Source of the DNA: Leucobacter sp. UBA1945
GTDB taxonomy: Bacteria > Actinomycetota > Actinomycetes > Actinomycetales > Microbacteriaceae
Reading direction: 5' to 3'
NCBI GenBank assembly: GCA_002336855.1
Contig: DDEV01000082.1
Coordinates: forward strand, 1-13,812
Length of the DNA: 13,812 bases
Part shown: one piece after another, positions 5,296 through 12,568 of the stretch
How the letters are laid out: every line of letters begins with the position of its first letter
Numbering within the stretch: the stretch's first letter is position 1
Notes under the pieces: model-generated
Database searches by the model: none
Seen by the model: the letters and a program-made list of their open reading frames with translations, nothing else
Told to the model about the DNA's origin: nothing
Position numbers and translations under genes: made by a program

Positions 5296-8058
5296 ATGAC
5301 GCTTCTCGACGACGCTTTCTCAGAGTCCGCTGCCCAGGCCGGCGCGATTCGCACGCAGGCGGCATCTTCCCTTTCGGGAGCAGGCGAGCTCGAACGCGAC
5401 CCGGGAATGCCGTCGAGCACGTGGCGGTTGCGCAGCGACGCGTGGGAGTACCTGCGTTTCGGCGTGAAGCGAATCGCGCTGGGCAGCGACGACGAGAGCG
5501 CCCTCACTCGAGACGGCGAGATCGCTCGAAACCTGCGCGCGCTCGAAACCATCGAGATGTATTGGGCGGGGTTCGGGCAGCGGTACGTGCGCGGCATCGC
5601 AGAGCTGCTGCGGGCGGGCGATTACCAGGCCGCGCTCGACCGTATCGGTCGCGTCGTGCAGCGCTTGCGCGGTTCGACCGTGCCAGATGATCCGCGCGAC
5701 GACACGCTCGATGAGGCCGAACGTATCGAGCAGCACGACGACAGCGACCCGAGGCCCCGCTTCGAGGTACTCGTCATCGACGAGACGACAGCGGGCGATC
5801 GCGATTCGATGCGCGCCGAGAACCTGCGGCTGCGCGCTCCCGCAGACCAGTTCATCTACGATTTCGTCGTCGTGCCGTCTGCCGACGATGCGATCGCGGC
5901 GCTGCTGACGAACCCCAACATTCTCGCCTGCATCATTCGCCCCGGATTCAGCGGCCGAAGCACCCAGGCGCTGAGCCGCGATCTGCGCGACACGATCGCG
6001 CTCGTCTGGGAGTCGGCCGATGTGCCCACCGCGCCGGCATCGAGCGCGCTCTCTTCGGTGCAGCGCGTGGTGCGCCTCGCAGACGTGCTGCACAGCATTC
6101 GCCCCGAGATCGACCTCTACCTCATGGCAGGCGCGAACATCGAAGACCTCGCAGGGGCCCTTTCGCGTCGGTTCCGTCGCGTCTTCAGGCGCGAGGATCA
6201 GCTCGAACTGCACCTCTCGCTGCTGCGGCGCGTATCGCACCTGTATGACACGCCGTTCTTCGCGGCGATCCAAGATCACGCAAGGCGCCCCGTCGGGGTG
6301 TTTCACGCGCTGCCCGTCGCGCGCGGCGGGTCGGTGGTCGGGTCGAAATGGATCTCGGACCTCGCCGATTTCTACGGCCTCAACCTATTGCTCGCTGAAA
6401 CCAGCGCCACCTCGGGCGGCCTCGATTCGTTGCTCGCGCCGGTGCACACGCTCAAGAAGGCGCAAGAGCTCGCCGCCCGAGCGTTCGGCGCGAAGCAAAC
6501 GTTCTTCGTGACGAACGGCACCTCGACCGCGAACAAGATCGTGCACCAGGCGCTCACTTCGCCGGGCGACGTGGTGCTCGTCGACCGCAACTGCCACAAG
6601 TCGCATCACCACGCGCTCATGCTGACGGGCGCGAAGCCTGCCTACCTCGAGGCCTACCCGCTCAACGACTACGCCTTCTACGGAGCCGTGCCGCTATCGA
6701 GCATCAAGCAGCTGCTGCTCGACTACCGGGCCGCGGGCCGCCTCGAAGAAGTGCGAATGGTGACGCTCACCAACTGCACCTTCGATGGCATCGTCTACGA
6801 CGTCGAACGGGTCATGGCCGAGTGCCTCGCGATCAAGCCCGACCTCGTGTTCCTCTGGGACGAAGCCTGGTTCGCGTTCGCGGCGTTTCACCCCGTGACA
6901 CGTCGCCGCACCGCAATGGCCGCGGCGAAGCATCTCGAGGAGCGCCTGAAAAGCTCTGCCCACGCAGCCGCATACGCCGAGCAGCAGAAGCTGCTCTTCG
7001 CCGACGACGGCACGCCAGCCCCCGACGAGGTGTGGCTGAGCGAACGACTGATCCCCTCGCCCAACGCACGCCTGCGTGTGTACGCATCGCAGTCAACCCA
7101 CAAGACGCTGACCTCGCTGCGCCAGGGATCGATGATTCACGTCTACGACCAGGACTGGGTGCGTGACGCTCGTGAGCCGTTCCACGAGGCATACATGACG
7201 CACACCTCGACGTCGCCGAACTACCAGATCTTGACCTCGCTCGACCTCGGCCGCCGCCAGGTCGAGCTCGAGGGCTTCGAACTCGTGCAGCGCCAGCTCG
7301 ACCTCGCGACGAGCCTGTCACAGGCGATCGCGCGGCACTCGCTGCTGCGCAAGTTCTTCAGGGTGCTCAGCGCGCACGACCTGATCCCTGAGCAGCTGCG
7401 GGGCGAAGGCGCGGCAATGCCGCTGAGGCGCGGTCTCGCCGATATGTGGCGGGCGTGGGAGCACGACGAGTTCGTCGTCGATCCGAGCCGCATCACCGTC
7501 GAGATCTCGCGCACGGGCGTCGACGGTGACACGTTCAAGCACGACTACCTCATGGATCGCTTCGGCATTCAGGTGAACAAGACCAGCCGCAACACGGTGC
7601 TGTTCATGACGAACATCGGCACCTCGCGCAGCGGCGTCGCCTATCTCATCGAGGTGCTCGTGAAGCTGGCCGAGCGGTTCGAGGAGGCGCAGGAGCAGCG
7701 CGACCCAGAGCTGACGCTCCCCGGAGAAGTGCCAATGCCACCGCTGCCAGACTTCAGCTCGTTCTCTGAGGAGTACGCGAGCGATGCCGCACTGCCCGAC
7801 GGCGACATGCGAACCGCCTACTTCAGGGGCCAGCGGCGCGAATCGATCGACTACGCGCGACCCGAAGAACTGCGCGAGCGCATCGCGAACGGCGAGACGG
7901 TGGTGAGCGCCGGCTTCGTGACCCCCTACCCACCCGGGTTCCCAGTGCTTGTGCCGGGTCAGGTGATCACCGAGGGCGTCATCGACTTCATGTCGGTGCT
8001 CGATACCCGTGAGATTCACGGCTACGACGCGAGCCGTGGCTACCGGGTGCTGAAGTAA
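5296..8058 (+). CDS. Orn/Lys/Arg-class PLP-dependent decarboxylase, 920 aa
   Basis: A fold-type-I PLP enzyme of the inducible ornithine/lysine/arginine decarboxylase family, which releases CO2 from a basic amino acid to give putrescine, cadaverine or agmatine. The first ~300 residues resemble the 'wing' domain (VLVIDETTAGD near 160). The PLP core has TSATSGGLDSLLAPVH, the phosphate loop TNGTSTANK, the ring-stacking His434 in DRNCHKSHHH, the cofactor aspartate motif DEAW (522-525) and Lys603 in QSTHKTLTS as the Schiff-base lysine. The C-terminal domain ends in GYRVLK after TPYPPGFPVLVPG. At 920 residues it is about 150-200 longer than E. coli LdcI, AdiA or SpeC. The surplus is in the N-terminus and in a charged insertion between DEAW and the catalytic lysine (roughly 535-590). 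A PucR regulator follows 14 bases later. Which amino acid is used cannot be read. Confidence 0.9.
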   Translation: MTLLDDAFSESAAQAGAIRTQAASSLSGAGELERDPGMPSSTWRLRSDAWEYLRFGVKRIALGSDDESALTRDGEIARNLRALETIEMYWAGFGQRYVRGIAELLRAGDYQAALDRIGRVVQRLRGSTVPDDPRDDTLDEAERIEQHDDSDPRPRFEVLVIDETTAGDRDSMRAENLRLRAPADQFIYDFVVVPSADDAIAALLTNPNILACIIRPGFSGRSTQALSRDLRDTIALVWESADVPTAPASSALSSVQRVVRLADVLHSIRPEIDLYLMAGANIEDLAGALSRRFRRVFRREDQLELHLSLLRRVSHLYDTPFFAAIQDHARRPVGVFHALPVARGGSVVGSKWISDLADFYGLNLLLAETSATSGGLDSLLAPVHTLKKAQELAARAFGAKQTFFVTNGTSTANKIVHQALTSPGDVVLVDRNCHKSHHHALMLTGAKPAYLEAYPLNDYAFYGAVPLSSIKQLLLDYRAAGRLEEVRMVTLTNCTFDGIVYDVERVMAECLAIKPDLVFLWDEAWFAFAAFHPVTRRRTAMAAAKHLEERLKSSAHAAAYAEQQKLLFADDGTPAPDEVWLSERLIPSPNARLRVYASQSTHKTLTSLRQGSMIHVYDQDWVRDAREPFHEAYMTHTSTSPNYQILTSLDLGRRQVELEGFELVQRQLDLATSLSQAIARHSLLRKFFRVLSAHDLIPEQLRGEGAAMPLRRGLADMWRAWEHDEFVVDPSRITVEISRTGVDGDTFKHDYLMDRFGIQVNKTSRNTVLFMTNIGTSRSGVAYLIEVLVKLAERFEEAQEQRDPELTLPGEVPMPPLPDFSSFSEEYASDAALPDGDMRTAYFRGQRRESIDYARPEELRERIANGETVVSAGFVTPYPPGFPVLVPGQVITEGVIDFMSVLDTREIHGYDASRGYRVLK

Positions 8059-8072
8059 ACGTATGAGCGCCA

Positions 8073-9500
8073 ATGACCTATACCGTTGCTGAGCTGCTCG
8101 GCGACCCCGAGCTCGCAACGATTTCGCTCACGCCCGGTGTCGGCGAGCAGCGCGAGATCACGTGGGCCCATGTGTGCGAGCTCGCCGACCCCTGGAACTG
8201 GCTCGGTGACGGCGCGCTGGTGATGACGACGGGTCTCGGCATTCCCGAGGGCGAAGATCAGCAGGTCGACTACGTCGAGCGTTCGCACGCCGCGGGCATC
8301 GCGGCTGTCTCGATCGGCGAGAAGATGTCGGCGCCACCGCTCACGCAGGGAATGCTCGCCCGCGCGCACGAGCTCGGGTTTCCGGTGCTCGAGACCGCGC
8401 TGCACAAGCCGTTCGTCGTGCTCGCGCAGGCGGTTTCGTACGCGAACCTGCAGAGTCAGCAGCAGCGAATCGCCATCGCGGCGCAGCTCTACGAGTCGCT
8501 CACCGAGCACCTGCACGACCACAGCCTCGGCCCGCTGCTCGATCGTTTCGGCGCGCTGCTCGGCGGCACGCTCAGGCTCGTGCCGAATGCTCACCCCGGC
8601 TCCGTGAGGGGGCTCGTGCACGTCGTCGACGAACACACGAGCCAGATCCCGCTCATCACCCCGACGAGGTACGCGCTCGAGTTCACCCGCACCTCCGAGC
8701 GGCGCGTGGATCCCGCGCTCTTGCAATACGCGAGCGCCGGAGTCACGACGCTGCTCGCGGCAACAACGGCCACGCAACGGCAGGAGCTGGCCAGAGGCTC
8801 CACCCTGTTCGCTCGCCTGCTCGATCACGCGATCGCCGAGGAGACGGCCCGCGAACTCATCGCCCCACACCGCGTCGAGGCCCCGTTTCGCGTGCTCATC
8901 TGGCCTCCCGTCGACCGCATGGAGGACATCGAAGAGACTGCCGAGATGCTGCTCGGCTCGGGCGCCCGCCTGCTGCACATCGGTCGCAGAATGATGCTCA
9001 CGCTGCTGATCCACGACGATGCAGAGCTGATGCACACGATCGCGACGCTTACCGACGGCGAGCGCATCGGCGCAAGCGCGCCCTTCACCGCGCTCTCAGA
9101 CGCGCCGAGCGCGCTCCGCGAGGCACGGTTCGCACTCTCGGCTCTCAGCAAACGCGGAATCGTTCGTTTCGAAGATTGCCTCGAGATCTCTCCGTTTCTG
9201 TCGAATGACAGCGAGCAGACGAGTCAGGCGGCAGAGTCGCTGCTCGCCCCGCTGATCGAGAGCGACCGCGAGCGTCAAACGAGGCTGTTGCAGACGCTTC
9301 GCGTGTACCTCGAAGAGGATCGCGGCCCGGCCCGCACGGCAGATCGGCTCGGCATTCACCGACAGACGCTCTATGCCCGCCTTGCGAGGATTGAGCAACT
9401 CACGCACCGAGAGCTCGCCTCTTCTTCGGCCGTCGCCGATTTCTGGCTCGCGCTGCAGGTGCTCTCGAGAAACGACCAGGGTGGAGGGGGTCTTCGCTGA
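8073..9500 (+). CDS. PucR-family transcriptional regulator
   Basis: A 475-residue regulator with the PucR layout. The N-terminal PucR sensory domain covers roughly residues 5-125 (VAELLGDPEL, GALVMTTGLGIP, GFPVLET). A middle GGDEF-like region follows, and a C-terminal helix-turn-helix of the HTH_30 type lies at about 405-450, with recognition segment RTADRLGIHRQTLYARL at about 421-437. Known PucR proteins control nitrogen-compound catabolism (purines in Bacillus) and related amine and amino acid pathways, usually as activators responding to a pathway compound. It begins 14 bases after the decarboxylase stop with no clear ribosome site, so it is probably co-transcribed and coupled. It lies directly before the aldehyde dehydrogenase operon, which it likely controls. 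Another ATG at 8063 is out of frame and closes after nine codons. Confidence 0.92.
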   Translation: MTYTVAELLGDPELATISLTPGVGEQREITWAHVCELADPWNWLGDGALVMTTGLGIPEGEDQQVDYVERSHAAGIAAVSIGEKMSAPPLTQGMLARAHELGFPVLETALHKPFVVLAQAVSYANLQSQQQRIAIAAQLYESLTEHLHDHSLGPLLDRFGALLGGTLRLVPNAHPGSVRGLVHVVDEHTSQIPLITPTRYALEFTRTSERRVDPALLQYASAGVTTLLAATTATQRQELARGSTLFARLLDHAIAEETARELIAPHRVEAPFRVLIWPPVDRMEDIEETAEMLLGSGARLLHIGRRMMLTLLIHDDAELMHTIATLTDGERIGASAPFTALSDAPSALREARFALSALSKRGIVRFEDCLEISPFLSNDSEQTSQAAESLLAPLIESDRERQTRLLQTLRVYLEEDRGPARTADRLGIHRQTLYARLARIEQLTHRELASSSAVADFWLALQVLSRNDQGGGGLR

Positions 9501-9660
9501 TCTCGCCCAACGCCCTTTCTCAAATCAGACAAATGCACATGGAAACGCGATTACCGCTTACGTTTGCACGGTAGCGAGCTCGTCTCTGCACTGACATCGT
9601 TGATGAGTCGGCCGAGGGCCACACTGCAACAGTGCCGTTTCAGAAAGCGAGACCAGTTCC
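9501..9660 (+). promoter_or_regulatory. Probable promoter/operator region of the amine-catabolic operon
   Basis: This 160-base gap is visibly richer in A/T (about 9520-9570) than the flanking genes. It holds an inverted pair AAACG (9543-9547) and CGTTT (9561-9565), two CAAAT copies nine bases apart (9521 and 9530), and a perfect dyad CACTG-CAA-CAGTG (9622-9634). No consensus -35/-10 pair is convincing, and no terminator hairpin with a T-run follows the PucR stop. The ribosome site before 9661 is weak (AAAGCGAG, about 9644-9651). Confidence 0.45.
9622..9634. repeat. Perfect 13-bp dyad upstream of the aldehyde dehydrogenase gene
   Basis: CACTG (9622-9626) and CAGTG (9630-9634) are reverse complements around CAA, 26 bases before the ATG. 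It is a possible operator. Its size alone is compatible with chance. Confidence 0.35.
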
Positions 9661-11085
9661 ATGTTGAACATCCAGGCATTTATCGATGGCAAGTGGACGG
9701 ATGGTTCCGGAGCCCGGAACGACTACTTCGCCGCGTACGACGGTGCGCAGCTCGGCACGAGCGCCAGCTGCACGAGCGCCGATGTCGACGCCGCGGTCGA
9801 AGCGGCGCGCGCCGCACAGCAGGCATGGGCGGCCATGCCGCTGCTCGACAAAGCCGACCTCTTCTACCGCGCGTTCGAGATCTGCCTGACCAAAAACGAG
9901 GCGATTGCCCAGGAGATCTCGAAAGAGATGGGCAAGACCATCCACGAAGCCCGCGAAGAGATGGAGCTCTACGGAGCCCTGCACTTTCGCCGCGCCGCCG
10001 AAGACATGATGCGCTTCCGCGGCCAGACCCTGCCCGATACCGAGACGCGCACGAACAACATGCGCACCCTTGTGCGGCACTACCCCCTCGGCGTGATCGG
10101 CGTCATCTCGCCCTTCAACTTTCCGGTAGACATTCCCGCGATCGGCATCACCTACGCGCTGATCAGCGGCAACACGGTCATCTGGAAGCCGTCAGACGCG
10201 TGCCCCGGCAGCACCTCGATCTACGCGAGCATTTTCGAAGAGGCGGGCTTCCCGCCCGGCGTCTTCAACTACGTGCCCGGCGGCCCTGATGCCGGCTCGG
10301 CGCTCGTCGAGCACGACGATGTCAACGGCATCTTCTTCACCGGCAGCACCGCGGTCGGCCGCAGCATCACGGAGCGTGCGGGCTTCAAGCGGCTACTGCT
10401 CGAGCTCGGCGGCATGGGCCCGCTCATCGTGCACAGCGACGCAGAGATCGACCGCGCCGCAGACGCGGCGGTGAACGGCTGCTTCTACATGGCCGGCCAG
10501 GTCTGCACCTCGGCCCAGCGAGTGCTCGTGCATCGCGATGTCGAAGCGCAGTTCATCGAGGCGCTCAACGACAAGGTCAAGCAGCTGCGTATTGGCGACC
10601 CGCTCGATGAGGCGACCGACATGGGCCCGCTCATCCACGACCACGCCGTCGAGAAGATGCAGGCGCACATCGACGACGCTGTGGCGAAGGGCGCCACCGT
10701 CTACCAGTTCCACGAGCCCGCGGGGCGCGTGTACCCGCCGACCGTCGTCACCGGTGTCACAAAAGACATGCTCGCCGCGCGCGAGGAGACTTTCGGTCCG
10801 ATCGCCGCGGTCATGAGCTACTCGACCGTCGAAGAGGCCATCGAGATCGCGAACGACACCGAATACGGCCTCAACGCCGCCGTCTTCACCCAGAGCGTTC
10901 GCGATTCGTGGCGCTTCATCGACGAGCTGCAGTTCGGCACCGTTCTGGTCAACGAGACGACCAACTTCTGGGATCAGCTCGCGCCGTTCGGGGGCGTGAA
11001 GTCGAGCGGCGTGGGCCGCGAACTCTCAACTGACGCGCTTCTCTCGTTCACCGAGAAGAAGACCATCGTTCTGAACGTCGCGTAG
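9661..11085 (+). CDS. NAD(P)+-dependent aldehyde dehydrogenase family protein
   Basis: A 474-residue aldehyde dehydrogenase that oxidises an aldehyde to its acid via a thiohemiacetal. Catalytic residues are in place: Asn153 in SPFNFP, general base Glu248 in LELGG, nucleophile Cys282 in GQVCTSAQR and Glu376 in EETFGP. The Rossmann loop is FTGSTAVGRS (226-235). The position after LELGG is Met (LELGGMGP), where Asn or Lys is commoner. Length is normal for the family. It opens a tight plus-strand cluster with an NCS1 permease and a flavin amine oxidase, so its substrate is most likely the aldehyde made by that oxidase, for example an aminoaldehyde or semialdehyde. The family is certain. The exact substrate and NAD versus NADP preference are inference. 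Confidence 0.93.
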   Translation: MLNIQAFIDGKWTDGSGARNDYFAAYDGAQLGTSASCTSADVDAAVEAARAAQQAWAAMPLLDKADLFYRAFEICLTKNEAIAQEISKEMGKTIHEAREEMELYGALHFRRAAEDMMRFRGQTLPDTETRTNNMRTLVRHYPLGVIGVISPFNFPVDIPAIGITYALISGNTVIWKPSDACPGSTSIYASIFEEAGFPPGVFNYVPGGPDAGSALVEHDDVNGIFFTGSTAVGRSITERAGFKRLLLELGGMGPLIVHSDAEIDRAADAAVNGCFYMAGQVCTSAQRVLVHRDVEAQFIEALNDKVKQLRIGDPLDEATDMGPLIHDHAVEKMQAHIDDAVAKGATVYQFHEPAGRVYPPTVVTGVTKDMLAAREETFGPIAAVMSYSTVEEAIEIANDTEYGLNAAVFTQSVRDSWRFIDELQFGTVLVNETTNFWDQLAPFGGVKSSGVGRELSTDALLSFTEKKTIVLNVA

Positions 11086-11089
11086 GGGG
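11084..11089 (+). promoter_or_regulatory. Ribosome binding site of the NCS1 permease
   Basis: AGGGGG overlaps the TAG stop of the aldehyde dehydrogenase and lies four bases before the ATG at 11094. This indicates translational linkage of the two genes. Confidence 0.5.
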
Positions 11090-11093
11090 CCTG

Positions 11094-12554
11094 ATGTCTC
11101 AGCAAACAGAGAAGACCGAAACCGGCATCCTCGCCCGAGTCGAGACTCGGTCGATCGACTACGTTCCGCACAGCGAACGCAAGGGCCGCCTCACCGACCA
11201 GGCGACCATCTGGTTCGGTGGCAGTGCCCATCTGATGAGCCTCGCCACCGGCGCCATCGGCATCTATCTTGGCCTCAACCTCATCTGGACCATCATCGGG
11301 CTCGCGCTCGGCACCCTGATCGGCACCGCTGCAGTGTCGGCTCACGCGACGCAGGGGCCACACCTCGGCCTGCCCCAGATGGTGCAGTCGCGCCCGCAGT
11401 TCGGCCGTCTGGGCGCGCTCTACATCTGGCTCATCGCCATCATCGTGTACTGGGGCTACGTCGTGCTCGGCACCCAGATGCTCGGTGGCGCGGCAAAAGA
11501 GCTGAACTGGGGCGAGGCTCCAGCCTGGACGATCATCTTCGGCATCATCGCGATCGCAATCGCAATCTTCGGCTACCACTACCTGCACATCGTGCAGCGA
11601 TACGTCACGCTCGGCCTGGTGGCGGCCCTCGTCGTCTACGTATTCGGCCTCGCCTTTGGCGGTCAGATTCCAGCCGCGACGATGGATATCACGCAGGGCT
11701 TCAATCTCGCCTCGTTCCTCGTGGTGGTCTCGGCGAGCGCCGCCTATCAGTTGTCATGGGCCTTCTTCGTATCCGACTACTCCCGCTACATGCCGGCGAA
11801 CACGAAACGCGGGCCCATCATCGCCTACACCTCGCTCGGTTTGTATTTCGGCGTGTGGTCGTTCGAGGTGCTCGGCGCAATCTGCGCAGCGCTGATGCCC
11901 GACCAAGCGTCGATCACCAAGGCGCTGAGCGACACGGCTGATCTCGTGTTCCCGGGCTTTGGAGTCATCATCATCGTCATCGGCGGCGCGGGCCTGCTGG
12001 GCCTCATGGCGATGTGCGTCTACGGTGGCTCGCTCACCCTGATCACCGCGATCGACAGCCTTCGGTCGATCCGCCCCACACGAACGATTCGCGTCATCAC
12101 CATCCTGATCGTGGGCGTCACGGGAACCATCGCAGCCGTGCTGCTCCCAGAAGACTTCCTCTTCACCACGTTCTACACGATCCTCGCGATCCTCGCCTAT
12201 CTCATGGCGCCCTGGACCTCGATCAACCTGGTCGACTTCTTCCTCGTGCGCAAGGGCCACTACTCGATCACCGAGATCTTCAAACGGGGTGGCATGTACG
12301 GCGACTGGAACTGGCGCGGCATCACAGCCTATATCGTCACCTTCTTGGTGATGCTGCCCTTCATGTATCTCGAGTTCTACCAGGGCTTCATCGCAGCTGC
12401 GATGGGCGGCATCGACATCGCCTTCTTCGTGGGCATTCCGGTGGGCATGCTCGTCTACTGGTTGCTCTGCCGCAATATGGACGTCGCCGCCGAGCGGGCG
12501 ATCATCGCCGAGTCCGATAAGAATCTCGAGTCCGCCGGAAAACCGATCGAATAG
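11094..12554 (+). CDS. NCS1-family (cytosine/purine/hydantoin-type) permease
   Basis: A 486-residue integral membrane protein with about twelve hydrophobic segments, of the nucleobase:cation symporter-1 family that imports bases, hydantoins, allantoin or B vitamins with Na+ or H+. Family marks are the N-terminal ATIWFGGSAHLMSLATGA, the stretch LPQMVQSRPQFGRLGA, SDYSRYMP at 227-234, and PWTSINLVDFFLVRKGHY starting at Pro373. The N- and C-termini are charged and cytoplasmic in type. It lies 8 bases after the aldehyde dehydrogenase and 14 bases before the amine oxidase, so one transcript is likely. The context suggests uptake of an amine or N-heterocycle oxidised by its neighbours. A plain nucleobase importer would be an odd partner here, since no deaminase or hydantoinase is seen. 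Confidence 0.92.
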   Translation: MSQQTEKTETGILARVETRSIDYVPHSERKGRLTDQATIWFGGSAHLMSLATGAIGIYLGLNLIWTIIGLALGTLIGTAAVSAHATQGPHLGLPQMVQSRPQFGRLGALYIWLIAIIVYWGYVVLGTQMLGGAAKELNWGEAPAWTIIFGIIAIAIAIFGYHYLHIVQRYVTLGLVAALVVYVFGLAFGGQIPAATMDITQGFNLASFLVVVSASAAYQLSWAFFVSDYSRYMPANTKRGPIIAYTSLGLYFGVWSFEVLGAICAALMPDQASITKALSDTADLVFPGFGVIIIVIGGAGLLGLMAMCVYGGSLTLITAIDSLRSIRPTRTIRVITILIVGVTGTIAAVLLPEDFLFTTFYTILAILAYLMAPWTSINLVDFFLVRKGHYSITEIFKRGGMYGDWNWRGITAYIVTFLVMLPFMYLEFYQGFIAAAMGGIDIAFFVGIPVGMLVYWLLCRNMDVAAERAIIAESDKNLESAGKPIE

Positions 12555-12555
12555 C

Positions 12556-12560
12556 AGGAG
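12556..12560 (+). promoter_or_regulatory. Ribosome binding site deciding the GTG start of the amine oxidase
   Basis: AGGAG lies eight bases before GTG at 12569, just after the permease stop. It supports GTG as the start, nine codons ahead of the first in-frame ATG (12596). Confidence 0.6.
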
Positions 12561-12568
12561 TACTTACC

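Noticed and set aside
8063..8092. Nine-codon ORF overlapping the PucR start
   Set aside because: It is too short, without a ribosome site or composition signal. It might at most assist coupling.
9564..10289. Plus-strand open frame overlapping the aldehyde dehydrogenase start
   Set aside because: It is an out-of-frame shadow of the dehydrogenase with Arg-rich composition and no motif.
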